This document shows positions 24,801 to 37,700 of a stretch of 64,000 nucleotides of DNA, piece after piece. A program made the translations under genes and the position numbers. Source of the DNA: Asterochloris sp. CNOR1 (Eukaryota > Chlorophyta > Trebouxiophyceae > Trebouxiales > Trebouxiaceae). Numbering within the stretch: the stretch's first letter is position 1; each line of letters opens with the position of its first letter. The DNA lies in contig OZ017753.1 of NCBI GenBank assembly GCA_963969365.1, positions 1,736,001 to 1,800,000 on the forward strand, read 5' to 3'. Under the pieces are notes generated by a model. The model was not told the DNA's origin and did no database searches. It was given only the letters and a program-made list of their open reading frames with translations.

Positions 24801-27800
24801 CTGAGGCCAAGGCTGAGCTGAGTGAGCCTGCTCTGCCAGTCGCCCCTGCTGAGAATCAACTCCGCACTTAGGAGCTCAGTGTGAAGTGTTGGGATGGTGT
24901 GTGGCTACCCGATGCCTCCAAGTGGTGCGGCCGCAGCTGCTCAAGCACATCGGGGATTCACCTACTTCTATGTGTGCCTCTGCTCTTGCAGTGCCCTGCA
25001 AGACAGCACAGACACTGTTCTGACCACTACTGCATCCAGCACGGCAGCCTGCACAGCCTGGCAGCTGCATGGCTGGGGGACAGTAACTCTGCAACCCTCC
25101 CCTGCAGCCCCTGAGGACTGGGTGCATGTGAAGCACGGCCTGTACAAGGGGGACCTGGCGAAGGTTCTGGATGTGGACTACTCCCGCGACCGGGCCACCA
25201 TTCAGATAGTGCCTCGCCTGGACTATGCTGCCATGGCCAAACGCCAGCAGGAGGGGGGCAGGGCGCCGCCTTTTGGAGGCGTGCAGCCAGGCAAGGCGCG
25301 GCCCCCTCAGAGGTGAGGGCCGAGGTTTGACTATGCTCTGACTTGGCTCTCCCGTGTATGGTCCAGCACTGGGCCAGTGCCAGCTTGACAGGGTCAGGCC
25401 GCTGCCCTTTTCAAGCGCATATAGCCAGGCAAGGGGGTGCCTTCCCGGAGGTGAGACATTGGCCAACCCATGTGTCATTTATATGTTTAGGCACTGTCAG
25501 AGCGTTTGCCAGGCCACTTGGGGTTGAGTGGGCCTGAGGCCAGGCACCACACGATTAGGTTTCCGCAACAGAGTGGCTTTCCAACAAAGCATCGCAAGTG
25601 AGCACTCAACACATGCTGAATTCGGTGAGAGTGCATGGGCAGCACCCAAGTGTGATCGCCGGCACTAGCAGGACTGTGCTGGTGAAGCAGCTTGTTGGAC
25701 CATTGCATGTGTTGAGCAGCGGAGGCGTGGTAGCACTGCCTGTTCACCACCAGCCCCACCTGCCCAGTGGAGGCCACAGCAGGCCAGTGAACCCATAATT
25801 GCTCTGCTGTGGCTCCTGGAGGCTGATCTTAGCAGCAGCAGAGGCATGGCATCACCGCCTGTTCCCAAGCAATCCCAAGGGCAGACACCTGCCCCATGGA
25901 GGTTCACGTTGAGCCCCTGAACCTCGAGCTGCCCTGCTGTGGCACTGCAGGGCGTTCTCAGCAGCAGAGGCGCGGCAGCACCGCCTCTTCCCCACCAAGC
26001 CCACAGGCGAGTCTGCGCGGCGCAACCAGATCCAGCTGGGCTCCCAGGTATTTGAGGATGGTTATGCCATCAGGGATGTGGCCATCAAGTCGCTGGACCC
26101 CCTGGGAGGGGCCCCTGCCGTGGACGAGCTCCAGCGCTTCAATGAGGTGAGCACTGCAGGTCGCCTGCAGCACACCGTGCTTGCTGGCCCTGTCTTTGTG
26201 GCAGGGAGACTGCTGTCCCCTGGCGAGGGCCATGTGATTGACAAGATCCATGCGGTACGTCTTGTGGGTGATGCATGAACATCTGTCCATGGCCAGCTTC
26301 CCTCTCAAAATCTTGATATGCAAATGCGTGCTGGAAGCATGGGGCATCACTTCCAAGGGGTGAGATGCAGAGCCTGCTAGCTGCACAGCATGAATGCTGT
26401 GTCTATCTACCTCAGGTGCAGTCCCTGCTGCTAGTAAGCTGGCTAGCTGCCCTACTCACTGGCAGCAGAGCTTGCGCTGGACACAGCCTTGCATGATGCA
26501 TAGCAGCTGTGCGCTGGGTGTGCTTCTTGTATGAAGTGCAGCATCTGGTGGAGACAAAGCTGCTGCCCTGCGCAGGGCTAGTGGGTAACAGCTCAGCACC
26601 ACTGCTCTTGTGGAAACCATCCGAGCCCCTTCTTGCCAGCTGGCCTCACAGAGCACTGCCAGTGAGGACGCTGCCCTGCAAAGGGCCAGCGGGCAAGGCC
26701 TCAACACCACTGCTCTACCCTCGGAGCCCCTCTTTGTGCCCTGCAGGTCTCTCAGAGCGCTGCCAGTGAGGACGCTGCCCAGGATGTGTCGTCCCTTGTG
26801 AGGAGCTTGGGTGTGGGCAGGTGCGCAAAGAGAAGAAATGGTGCAAAAGTTGTGGCCATCTCACAGCTCATCTATCTTTAGAACCTGCTGGGTGTGATCA
26901 TCACCGCCTCCCTGGACAAAAGCAACACTCAGCCCCGCCTGACAGTCCCGCTGAGCGTAGCCAAGGTCGAATTACCTACTGATGTAAATGCGCTGTTCTG
27001 CAGCGCAAAGCTGTCTGGCTCTGCCAAGACAAGCTGGCACATAGCAGCTCTGCTTGTCTGCCACCTTTTCTGCCATACTGCTGGGTGTCCGCCTCAAGCC
27101 TGACTCTGCCTGCTTTGGTGCGGCGTATGCAAGCCCAGCTCTGGCATAACATGTTGCTTGCTGCGGCATGACGTCTCCTTTGCCGCAATGTGTAGCCTTA
27201 AGCAGCCCACTTGCGCGCTGCCCTTACCAATTCTGACATTTGCCTTCCCTGCTGTGCAACATCTTGCCTGGCAACTTTCCTCTTCTTTGCGGTCCAGTGC
27301 CAAGCAGCCCGTCTCTGCCAAGAGCACCCATTTTGGTGGCGTGGGACATGGTATTTCTCACGTCCCTGCTGTGGGACGTCTAGCTCAAACGCATGGTGTG
27401 CTCTGCAGTGCCAAGCAGCCCATCTTCGCCAAAGACGACCGCATCATTGTGGTGGAGGGGGACATGGTCAACCTCACCGGCCGTGTGGAGCGCCTAGGGG
27501 ACGACGGGCTTGTCTACGTCCGGGGAGATCTGGAGGAGATGAGGAACGCTGCGGCAGTGCCCTTCAAGGCTGCCCAGCTCTCCAAGTATTTTGCGGTGAG
27601 CAGGACAGGCTGCAGGGTGGCCGCTTCAGGTGTGTCCAGGCCTTCTGGAGTGGTAATCTTTAAGGTCAGCCAGCTCTTGTTTGTCACGGCGCGTACGCTG
27701 ATTGTTGCGGCAAAACAGGTTGGCTTGGCCTGTGGGCTGTCCAAGCACTTTGACTAGGAGAGGCTGCAGACTGACTGGCTGCTGTTGTCGGTGCTGTGCT

Positions 27801-30800
27801 GATGCCGATCAGCCTATCCAGCTACCTGAAGGTGAGCTTGAATGCTGCAGGCAGGCTGCTTGATACTGCTGAGGAAGCTCAGGTTCAGGAGCTGCTCAGC
27901 TGGAACGTGCTGACCACTGGGGTGGGGGGCGGGGGTTGGGGGGTTCATTGTGGTGTTTGCTGCCCTGATGCCATGTAAGGCGTCCTGCAGGTGCTCTCCG
28001 GTGAGGCAGAGTCAACATGGAGTGTGATAAACCTTTGCTGCTGATGTCGACACAGCACGACTGCTGCTTGGATTGCTCAGGCTTGCTGCCGTACAGGTGG
28101 TGGCGCCCAGGTGTACTGTTGTGTGTTCTCTGAGGCATGCTGATGTAAGTGGCGCTGTGGCTTGCTTTTTCTCAAGAATTGACCTTCAAAGAGTGCAGGA
28201 TAGTCAGCAAGTTGACATGCCCAACGAAATTCACCATTGGTTCATTTGCAATCCAGGCCAGTTCTGAAAGTAGCAAGGCGCCTTACTTGCGGCGCTGAAG
28301 TTCCAGTAAAGGTGCTTATGAACAGTGACGGTGCCCAGGCTTCAAACCTGCCTGCCCTGGCTGCAGACTGGTGACAGGGTGACGGTCACCAATGGAGCAC
28401 ACAAGGGGCAGCAAGGCATTGTGGTGAAGGTGGAGGGCAAGATGTGCCATGTGTACAACAACGCCACTCAGACAGAGATGCAGGTCTTCTCGCGGGACTG
28501 CACAGATGCTGCTGCAGCAGAGGTGGCGCTGGGGCATGAAAAGTGAGTAGGGCAGCTGGGTTGATGTGTTTTGGCAGTAGCTGGGGCAGTAGCTGGGGCC
28601 AAGCTGCTGTGGGCATGCCATTGCTGCAGCGCTGGGCATGATTAGTAAGTGGGCTGTCGCTTCAAAGGTTTATTTGCCGCATAACAGCCACTGAACTGCT
28701 GCTGCTGGGGCAGGAGACCATCCTGCGTTGACAAGCAGCAGTGTGTTGCTCAGGCTGAACATGTTCTGGGAGCAGCTGTTCCTCTGGACGGTGCAGCTCT
28801 GCACGATGCTCTCTGACGTGCACTGCTGGCTAATTTGTCTCGGCGGACTGCAGGCTGGGCGAGTACAGCCTCCATGACCTGGTGGTCCTGGACCAGCAGA
28901 CTGTTGGAGTCATCATCAGCATCGGGTCTGACAGCTGCCAGGTGCTGACAAATAAAAACCAGGTGCGCGACAACGTTCACATGCTACACAGACTGGCCGC
29001 CAGCTGCCAGCACTGATGGCATTCCACATTTCATAAACATCTGCTGCTTCCCTGCACAAGATGTCCAAGTTGCACTGCTGTGTTTTGTTTGGCGTTGCTC
29101 AGGACTCTGCGGCCTCCTAAGAGAGCGGAAGTTCTGCTTGTGTGATCAAAAGGCTTGCTGCCATGCAGAGCCTGTACTGCCGCCCTATTGCCACCACGCC
29201 CCCAGTTGACCTGCAGTCCCCGGCATGGCTCTCCTGCTGCTGCAGGCCATCCCAGACCGCCCCCATGTGGTCACAGTGGGGCCTGCAGACATCACTCGCA
29301 AGCTGGCCTTGAGGCGGGGTCTGCAGGCCTCGGACAGCAGCAGCAATGTCATTGATGTGGGTGACATTGTCACCCTGCCAGGGGCCTATGAGGATGTGGT
29401 GGAGGGGACCGTGAAGTACATACAGCGAGGGGCGCTGTTTCTGCAGAGCAGGTAGGATTGCCACTTGCATTGTGCAGGCCTTCCTGCCCAGCAAGTGGCT
29501 TTGCCAGCTTAGCTGCAGAAGAAGAGGTGTCTTAAGTGGATTTGCTGACCTGCTCTGCAGCTCTTGACTAGCACTGTATCAATGCTGGGGAGAGTCACGC
29601 GTCCTGCAGAGCAGTGGGGCAATCCCTTGCTGGGCAGCTGTGGCCTGGTGTGCAGCAGCTGGCAGTCTGCCTGCCACAGAGGCCTTTTGGAATGTGCCAG
29701 GCAGCTGCTAAGTCAGCTCCGCAAGGGCTGGACCCTGGACAGCGGCGCACTCTGCTTAGAAGGAGTGCATACACATGTAACGGCAAATGACCTGTGAGCC
29801 TCTAACAACAAGCATTTGTGCATACCAGTGCTTTGCAATTGCAGCACGCAGGACGGCATTCACAGCAGGCAGGCGCAAGCCCGGCAAAGTGCTCACGATG
29901 GCAAGCCTGGAGCTTTGCTATCCTTTTGAAGCTGCAAGTGGCTTGCCTCAAGCAGATCGGGCCACCTTCCAAGCCCGCCCTCCTCTCATGCAGGCACAGG
30001 AGTGCTGCTGCTTTTGGAGGATTCATCTGTGTGGACTCCCGCAAGACGCGCTTGCGGGGAGGCAAGGCTGCAGGGGCACCCCGAGCAGCTCAGTCCATCA
30101 TGAACAGCATGAAGTCACCCGCGCCATGGCGCACAGGGGGAGCGGGAGCTGGAGCAGGTAAGAGTACAACCAGCTGTGGCGCACAGGCAAAGCACGTTGC
30201 CGATATAAGCACAGCAAAACATCTGTCGGAATTGCTGGAGTTCCCAGATGCAGGCCCACCTGCCTGCTGCACAGGTCATGTGTTGTCGGTTAAACATCAG
30301 AGCTTCCTGCCAAGTGACAGCTGCGGCTGGTCAGGTCACTACTGGCTGCCATCTGGGCATGTAGGGCTGGCTACACTGCCACCACTCTTTATGCCAGTGT
30401 ACGCCATTTGTGTGTACCGTCTGACATGCATTTCATCCAGGTCTGCCAAATGACCGACAGCTTTGGCGTACACATGCCTTGTGTGGCATTGAGTGTCACT
30501 CTGAGACATCACTCTGATAGGCATATTGCATGAGGGTTTCTGCCAGGTGCCGGTGCATTAGCCAGGGTGCCGCCCATGAGTCATACCCCACATCTCCATG
30601 GAATATGGGCAGGAATCGATGACGTGATTGACAGGAGGCCCATTGCCTGAAGACTCTATCCTGACTATCAAATGCTGCCTCCCCCAGGCTTTGGGACAAT
30701 GACAATGCAATCGCCGCGGAATGATGCTTTCAGTGGCGCCGCAAATGGTGGCATGGGTGCTGCCTATGGCTCTGCGCCAACTGGTAAGCCAGAACACAAT

Positions 30801-33800
30801 AACTGCCTTGGCACACCACTGCAGCCAGACATCATACAGCACTACGACATGTTTGCATTGTGTCGCCTGTTGATTGATGTCTCAAAGATGTGGTGGCGGT
30901 TCACAATGTGGCGTGGGTGCCTCTCATGGCCCTGTGCCTACATGCGAGCACAAGCACACATCAGCACACCTGCTTACTGGCCACCCAGCAGCTCGCCAAA
31001 GTAAGCCTGGTGACGCCCGTGCCGCACGGTCCTAAGCAGCAATGCCCTTACGCAAGCAAGTACTGTGGTGGTGCAGCACAGCATTGCCCATCAGGTCCCC
31101 TGGCAGCACCTGCTTGCCTGCCACCCCAGGCTGTGATGTGGGTGTGCAGTAATCAGCTGGCAGCGTGGGCTTGCAGGTGGATATCAGGGACCAGGCGCTG
31201 GTGGGTATGGTGGGCCAGGCAGCCGCCAGATGGGGCAGAGCAATGTGCAGCAGACGCGGCGGCAGGACAACCTCATCAATAAGACTGTCACTGTGGCCAG
31301 GGGTCCCTACAGGTGTGCTCGATTGGGGTCCTGCCCTGCTGCAGCAGCCTGCTGCAGGGCAGTTTGGCAGCTGCAGGGTGGTTGACACCGCATAGCTGCT
31401 TCCTGCCCATAATGGACCGTGGGCGGCTGTGGTGACAGTGCATGACCCCTGCAGGCAGCTTCCTTGGTGCACAGGCGTCAGCTCGGCAGCATCTGACCGC
31501 AGCTATATCTGGAACTCCCACTGGCCTCAGGTAGGACCAGGTGACTGCTGCTGCCTGTGACCTGCAGGGGCTATAAGGGCATTGTGAAGTCTGCCACTGC
31601 CACTCACGTGCGCATGGAGCTGGAGGCACAGTACAAGACCGTCAACATACAGCGAGCTCACCTATCTTCTGGCGATGCCGGGCCGGCAGCTGGTGGGCAG
31701 TGTGAAGTCCCTGCTGCACAGTTTTGCTGTTGTGCTGGGGAGGCACATTGTCCCTGCCTGCATGCCCCATATGCGCTTTCTCCAACCTCCTTGCTGGCAC
31801 AAGCTGCCTGGAGCTGCCTGGGCAATCCACTGAGCCTCAGGTTGATGCAGCTGGTGCAGCTGGCGCGCAGTCCTGCCGTGCACTACCTGCTGCCCTGTTT
31901 GGACAAGGACACTGTGCTGTAAGGCTTGCGGGCGTTGCAGCTGGGGCGCAGCTCTCATTCTGTTGGTGATGTGCACTGTCAAGCTCTTACTCTGCTGATG
32001 GTGTATGCTGCCCCAGGCTGGCTGTGTGCAGCGTGTTTCCAACTGGTGTACAGCACTGTCCATGCTGTGCACTGCCAACTGCTGAAGAAGCAGATGGGGT
32101 CCCCCTGAGGCTGCAGGGCCTGCAACTGAATTGCTATGTGCAGGTCGTGCTGTCTTCTGCTTGCTGCGCAGAGCAGTACGCATGTGGTCGGGGCAAGCAG
32201 ACGTGCGCTTGTGTGCACTTGCAATGAGGGGATGCTTTCTGCCAGGCACACTGTAGCATGAAGCTGCGATCCACTGCCAACATTCCTTGCACTCAGCTGA
32301 GCCTGCAGCAAATTGCTGTTCCAGTACATTGCTGGGCATATCTGCCACCTTCTGCGCACAACAACACATCAGCCTCTGGCAGCTGTGTACCTGCAGAAGA
32401 CGTGCTGGCTGGTGTGCAGGGTATGGGGCTTTTGGTGCTGCTGCGCGTCCAGCTGCGCCCAGCATGAGCGGGTACGGAGTGTCCAACGACGGCAGCAGGA
32501 CGCCGGCGCTGGGCGGGGCGACGCCAGGCTATGGCGGCCGAACGCCGGCGCGTGGGTTCGGCTCGGAGACGCCTCATTATGCAGGCTCAGAGACGCCCAT
32601 GATTCATGGCATGGGCACTCCAGGTGCGCTGCTGCCATCTCCCTTGTGGGTCATGCTCATTGATGACGTCAATTTGAATTCCAAGCACCCCCATGGGAGG
32701 CTGAGGCTAGCCTCCCCTGACGCCTGCAGCAAGGTGACTGCTGGCTCTGCCTTCTGTCTGGACAGGAGCATCAGCCGGCCCTCGAGAGTGGGTAGGGCAT
32801 TGCCAGCACGAGCTTGTACCAGCCCGATGCCGCTGATAATTTTGTGTCCGCTTTGCTGCCCTGCAGCACATGCGACCCCTGGGCGGGACTCAGCGTGGAA
32901 CTCCAGCGGCATGCTGCCAGCCCACACGCCTGCCGAGCCCGACGAGTACCAGGGACAGGGGCACCTGCCCACCCCCCTGAGCAACTCAGCGGGGGCACAG
33001 CCCACCCCCACGCCGCAGAGCCATGGCGCGACGCCCTTCAGGGCTAGCGCCGTGGCTGGCGGTGTGCTGGGGCCCTATGCTCAGGTGAGAGATGGATGTG
33101 ACCTAAGACCCACTGCTCCCCTGCAGGCCGCCCTCCTGCAAGATTTGGTGGCCTGAAGCTATTGCCAACCCCTGGCAGAACTTCAGGTGACACTGTGATG
33201 TGGTTGTGCAGGCTGGCACCCCTGCCCACAATGCAGCAATGCAGGATGGGGAGGCTGTGGGCAGCGGTTTGCATCAGCAGCCCAGTGGCGGCGCAGGTGA
33301 GCACACTCTGCACCATATGGCCCCTTGCTGTGGTCTGACAGTGTGTGAGGCTGGAGAGAGGCATCTGAACTGCATCCCTGCATTCTAAGCAGCCCTCTCC
33401 TGTGTACATCCTGGTCTACCTCACTCCCCTCACCTTCCAGGAAGGGCCCTTCTGCTGCAGGTTCTACGGACTGGGCACTGTACACAGACATTCTGTTGCA
33501 GCTTGACGATGGTTTGCCGGGCCTGGTGACTCACGCTGACACAAGCTCCGGGACGCTCACTGTTGTCAGAGGTGAGGGGGCCGGGGGGGCGGTGCCGGGG
33601 GGGTGGGGGGGGGGGGGGGGGGCGACTCTGCAGTGGAGCTCCACATGCAATGCAATGACTGCAGCATGTCGTCCTGCGGTCCATCGCATGCAGGCTGTTC
33701 AGTCCACCCACCAGAGTTGCTCAGTTGCAAGTCCTCCACAACTGCTCCATGCTGCTGCAGGCCATCTCGACGCAGGCAGGGAGTTCCAGCAGGCCCATCC

Positions 33801-34014
33801 GCCCCAGCAGCTCAGCGTGCCTGGCAGTGCAGCCAAACTCTGGCAACCCTCTGTCAAGGACACTGTTCGTGTTTTCCACACAGATGGGGGTTACCTCGGC
33901 CACACCGGCTCCATTGACCAACAGACAGACACTGATTTCATTGTCAATGTGCACAACTCTGGAGTTACCTTCTGCCCAATGAATGGAGGGGCTGGCAGGT
34001 TTGCCAGGCCCTGA
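21897..34014 (+). CDS. SPT5: Transcription elongation factor SPT5 (DSIF large subunit)
   Basis: Partner of SPT4 in DSIF; binds RNA polymerase II in the nucleus and controls pausing and processivity. Exons: 21897-22124, 22546-22644, 23154-23408, 23888-24010, 24668-24821, 25108-25312, 25951-26146, 26747-26820, 27409-27595, 28367-28542, 28854-28962, 29246-29451, 29994-30157, 30688-30783, 31177-31312, 31568-31692, 32420-32623, 32867-33084, 33212-33296, 33461-33571, 33761-34014; 1135 codons (1134 residues). Order of parts: acidic N-terminus, NGN domain (VECRAGSEREALVTLM, then GYLYIEAHKESHAMEAIRGL), a series of KOW domains (HGLYKGDLAKVLDVDY, GDMVNLTGRVERL, GAHKGQQGIVVKVEGKMCHV, GPYRGYKGIVKSATATHVRM), a Gly/Thr-Pro-rich C-terminal repeat region (SRTPALGGATPGYGGRTPA), and a final KOW (WALYTDILLQL...DTVRVFHTDGGYLGHTGSI). 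The last exon reads straight to the stop at 34012. The intron after 22644 uses a GC donor. Confidence 0.95.
24053..24187 (+). repeat. Tandem intronic duplication of an SPT5 donor region
   Basis: Downstream of the exon ending at 24010, a block of about 110 bases recurs. The segment around 24053-24095 (CAG-ending 'cttgcctgaccagcaaggt') is echoed near 24149-24187. The exon end plus donor (gatcatctctcg|gtgagttgctgt) is echoed near 24107-24132 with GTGAGTTGCTGT preserved. Confidence 0.7.
27296..27355 (+). repeat. Decayed intronic copy of the SPT5 exon at 27409
   Basis: The segment starting 'agtgccaagcagcccgt' at about 27296 mirrors the true exon start 'agtgccaagcagcccat' at 27407, about 112 bases upstream. 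Similarity continues to 'gggacatggt'. The copy has indels that break the frame and is not used in the phase-consistent model. Confidence 0.75.
33587..33622 (+). repeat. Poly-G tract in SPT5 intron
   Basis: The intron after 33571 has three G-rich blocks ending in an uninterrupted run of 18 G (33605-33622) on the coding strand. The tract has G-quadruplex potential. Its exact length may be unreliable in an assembly. Confidence 0.8.
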
Positions 34015-34742
34015 TCTGCTGCCTGCTTGATACCGAACGCTAAATCTGAAACCATTGAAAGTTTCGAAGGGCAGACTCATCATGGTCCTCAGGCCACACG
34101 TCCAAACAATCAACATGCAGCACTGACCGGATTGCATCGAAGGGGTTCTGTCAGAGCTAGTGCTGTGTCACCAGCAATCTGTTCAGATCCCAGCCGTGAG
34201 CATCCCAGCGATGCACGCAGGGACTTCAGCCGTGGCTGTCAACATTCAGAGGCTGGTGGAGTCGGCGCCCTACTGCAGTGCAGCCATCGTGACGGTGGCA
34301 GCCCGCGGAGAGGAGCATCTCAAAGGGCCACATTTGCCCTTCAAGGTGGGCGGCGTGCCCACGGGCCTGCAGGATGCCTGCAAAAAGGCTGCCTGCAGCA
34401 GACTTCGCATTGCTCAAAGTGGCGGGAGGTGAAAGACAGGTCAAGTCCCCATCCTGCCGTTTGTCGCCCGGGCCTGCTTGAACGGTGGTTGAGACAGGGG
34501 AGAGAGGTTGAGCAGTTTCGAAAGCTTGCATGGCCATCTGGCCCGGATCGGTCCCAGCGTGTGCAGGTACGCCTTTCTTGCACTACAAGCAATCAATCTT
34601 GGTGGAGAATCCATCCTGTGCGTTGGCAGCTGCATGTGTTTGCCATGGGAGCATTCTGTCTGGGGTGCAGGGCAAGGCTGCGCGCACAGAGCCCGTCCCC
34701 AGCAGCAGGGCAGCAGCCTCTGCAGCTTCAGGGTGCGCAGAC
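34015..34742. other. SPT5 3' flank / upstream region of the GATA gene, unassigned ORF
   Basis: About 730 bases. An ORF at 34160-34432 (plus) contains an ATG at 34211 and a possible donor after HLPFK near 34347. I could not join it in phase to the first GATA-gene exon, and its sequence is unfamiliar. The region may be 5' UTR, an upstream exon with a different junction, or non-coding. Confidence 0.4.
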
Positions 34743-37700
34743 ATGAACCTGGCGGTGGATGAAGGCATCCCGTGCATGGGGAAGTGGCTGGAGGAGCAGG
34801 TGGCAGAGCAGGAGCTGATGTGCATAGATGAAGATGCTGACCAGTGGTCCTCAGAGCTCTGGTGGGTAGGCAGCCAGCAGCTTAAATGCATGTGGGCTGT
34901 TGATGCATGCCCACTCTCTTAATCACCACAATCCCTGGCGATCTGGGCCTGAGTCACACTGCAGGTGCTGCTGGCCATGCCCTGCCTGTGTGGTGGGCCC
35001 AGCTGACACTGCTGTCTCCCCTGTGCTTATAGCTGCAGCCGTAGCAGCAGCTGCCAGCTGAGCGCGATGGATCATGGCAGCCCGCGCATGAGCGAGCAGC
35101 AGGCTGTCAGCTTCAGCTCCAAGCCCCCCAGCTCAGACTACAGTGCCACCAGCGTGCGCAGCCTGACGCACTCAGGCGGCAGCCAGACGCAGATGGTGCT
35201 GCCAGGGGTGACCAGGGTGTTCACACCTGCAGCACTGGCGACAGTGGAGGGGAAGGCAGCCCCACCACCAGGTACGCTTTTCCTGGGGTGCTTCAGGGCA
35301 CAGCCAGCAGGTTCAGCCTGGGGTGTACTCAACTGCACCTGCAGGCGCACTGCCACCTCACGTTGCCTTGGTAATATGGTCTTTATTGAATCAATCATGC
35401 GCCCGCTTTTGGCACTTTGCCAGGGCGTCTGCTGCAGAGGCAGCTGCCTGTCCACTAAACATGCATCGCCAGGACTGTGCTGCTGCCTGGTCTGATGTCA
35501 AAGGCAGACCTCTGGGTGTCAATAGGCTTGCTCACTGCTGGGTCACACTGAGATCATCATAAGCCCTGCTCGCAACTTGCTGAGTCTGCCCTTAAGCTCT
35601 GAGCCAGGCACCTGGCCATGATGACTCTGCATGAGCACGTAGGCTTTCAAGCCTTTGTACTATGTATGCAGATGTCAACCCCAAGAACAGGGCTCCACCA
35701 CCGGCATCAGAGGCCCTACTGAACAGCAGGCACGTGCAGAGCGAGGGGTTCGCCATCGTCAATGGCGCCTGGCGGGGGTGCAAAAAAAGCGCCTGGTGAG
35801 CTTTCTGTGAATTACACTATGAAAGCTCTGGTTTTGCACTGCAAACATGCCCCCAAAACCCTAACCCCCCCACGAATGGACCTCAGGGCGTGCATTTGTA
35901 TGTTGCATGCCTGGCCTCTTCAAGCACCAGGTGTTGGTGCAGGCTGAGTGGCCGAGTGCTGTGGGCTGCTCCCCAACCTCTGTTTGTGTGCTCTCTCTCC
36001 GCTGCCAAGCAGAGCCCACATTCCAGTACCTGAAGACATTGGAAATCAAAGCTGGAGTTGTGCCAACATGGCAGCCTTGCTGGCGCCAACATCAGGGCTC
36101 CTGCTGCGCTCTGGCAGAGCAGTGCAGCACTGCTAGGCTGAACCAGCATCCCAATGCTACCAGAATGCTAGCCACTCTGCACAGACATGCCAAAAGCATG
36201 TGGGCTCTTCTCATCGGCATCAATGCGATCCACATCTGGGGGGTGGGAAGATGGAGGAAAGAAGTGGGCTTAGACAGGTTACTGCCTGCTCAGAAGGCAC
36301 CTGCCTGGCTGCAGGTGCAACAGGGAGAACCGTCACCGCGGACTGTGCAACCACACGGCAGCTGTGCCAGGGCTGAGGGCATACAGCCATGAGCAGCTGC
36401 TGGCAGCTGGGATGCACCCAGAGGAGCTGCCTGCAGGTGGGTTGTGCAGCTGCGCTGATGGGTCTCTCAAGATGTGCTGCGCAAAGGACTCAAGGGAACA
36501 TGTGGCCACTCAGAGCATGCGGGCCTGTTGGAGAAGACATGCTGCAGCTGTCTGGGTGGGACTTTCCTTTCAGGTGCCGCCCAGCCACTGACAGCACCTG
36601 CCTGGGTAGGCCAGTGTTAGTCTGCTGCAGCAGCAGCTTTCAAGTGTGTACTGCAACTGCCCTAACATATCCAGCGCAGGCAGCAGCTGCTGCCAGGTGG
36701 GTGGCGGTCACCTCTCCAACTTGGTCGTGTGCCGCTTGGCCTGACTGCCACACCTTGCAAGCATGGCATTTCCTGTGCTGTGGCAGAGGCAGCTCTGAGG
36801 TGGGCCTGGCCGCAGTATTTACCCCAGGCAGGTTTTGGAACCATGTGGGCGTGCATGAAGTAATGCCCGTCTGCACCACTTCTCCGATGGGCGTGGCTGC
36901 TGCTGCAGCGGGCGACAGTGAGACTCCAAGCGACCCCCCTGGGCATTCAGAGGTGGCGCCTGCCAGCATGGCCACTCCTGGGACACCTGATGTGCCCCTG
37001 CTGCCCATGTCGACGCCCCTCTACCAGACCGACAGTGCAGGTGGGCTGGATGCGGTGCCTGCTCCAGCAGTTCATCTGGACGCTGCTTTATGTTTGACCC
37101 TGCTTGGCAATGTCTGCAAGAAGCGGCAGCATCCTGTGTGCAGCGGCTGGGCTGGCTGGCGACAAGCCTAGATGCATTGCCTGCTACGTGAAGTGAACGT
37201 GAACCTAGCCCCTGCGCAGCTTGGGCCTGTGCCTGGCTTAGGGGCATGGCCTTAAGCAGTGTGGGGTGTGCAGCTCTTGCCCATCCCCATCAAGCCCTGT
37301 GCTCACGGCCTTACATACCGCTGCCTGCTGCTGCAAACATCTGCATGTCATCAAGCTGGGCTGTGCTGGACCTGCACCAGCCGATGCGATCTGAACTGTT
37401 GTTCAATGCCCTGCATTGCAGCCACCTCATGCTGACACCTGCATCAGGCAGCCCCTCAACCATGCCGCCCTGACCCCGTGAAGTCAGGAGTGCCCATCTG
37501 CAGCTGGTTCAGTGGTCAATCCTGTGGCATGCTGCGCTGCCCCCCAGTGCCTCTCATCTGTCCTGACACTGTGTGCTGCCCTGCAGAGTCAGCAGTGCCC
37601 ACTGAGCACCCCTACAGCGAGTTCTGCAGCCCCTTCCGCGCTGGCCCTACTGCTCTGCTCCTGGACTCCGAGGAGGTGCTGCACGACGCAGACGCCATTC

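Noticed and set aside
35850-35875. Telomere-like string (ccccaaaaccctaaccccccc)
   Set aside because: Only one imperfect unit inside a GATA-gene intron; no tandem array, so no evidence of a telomere.
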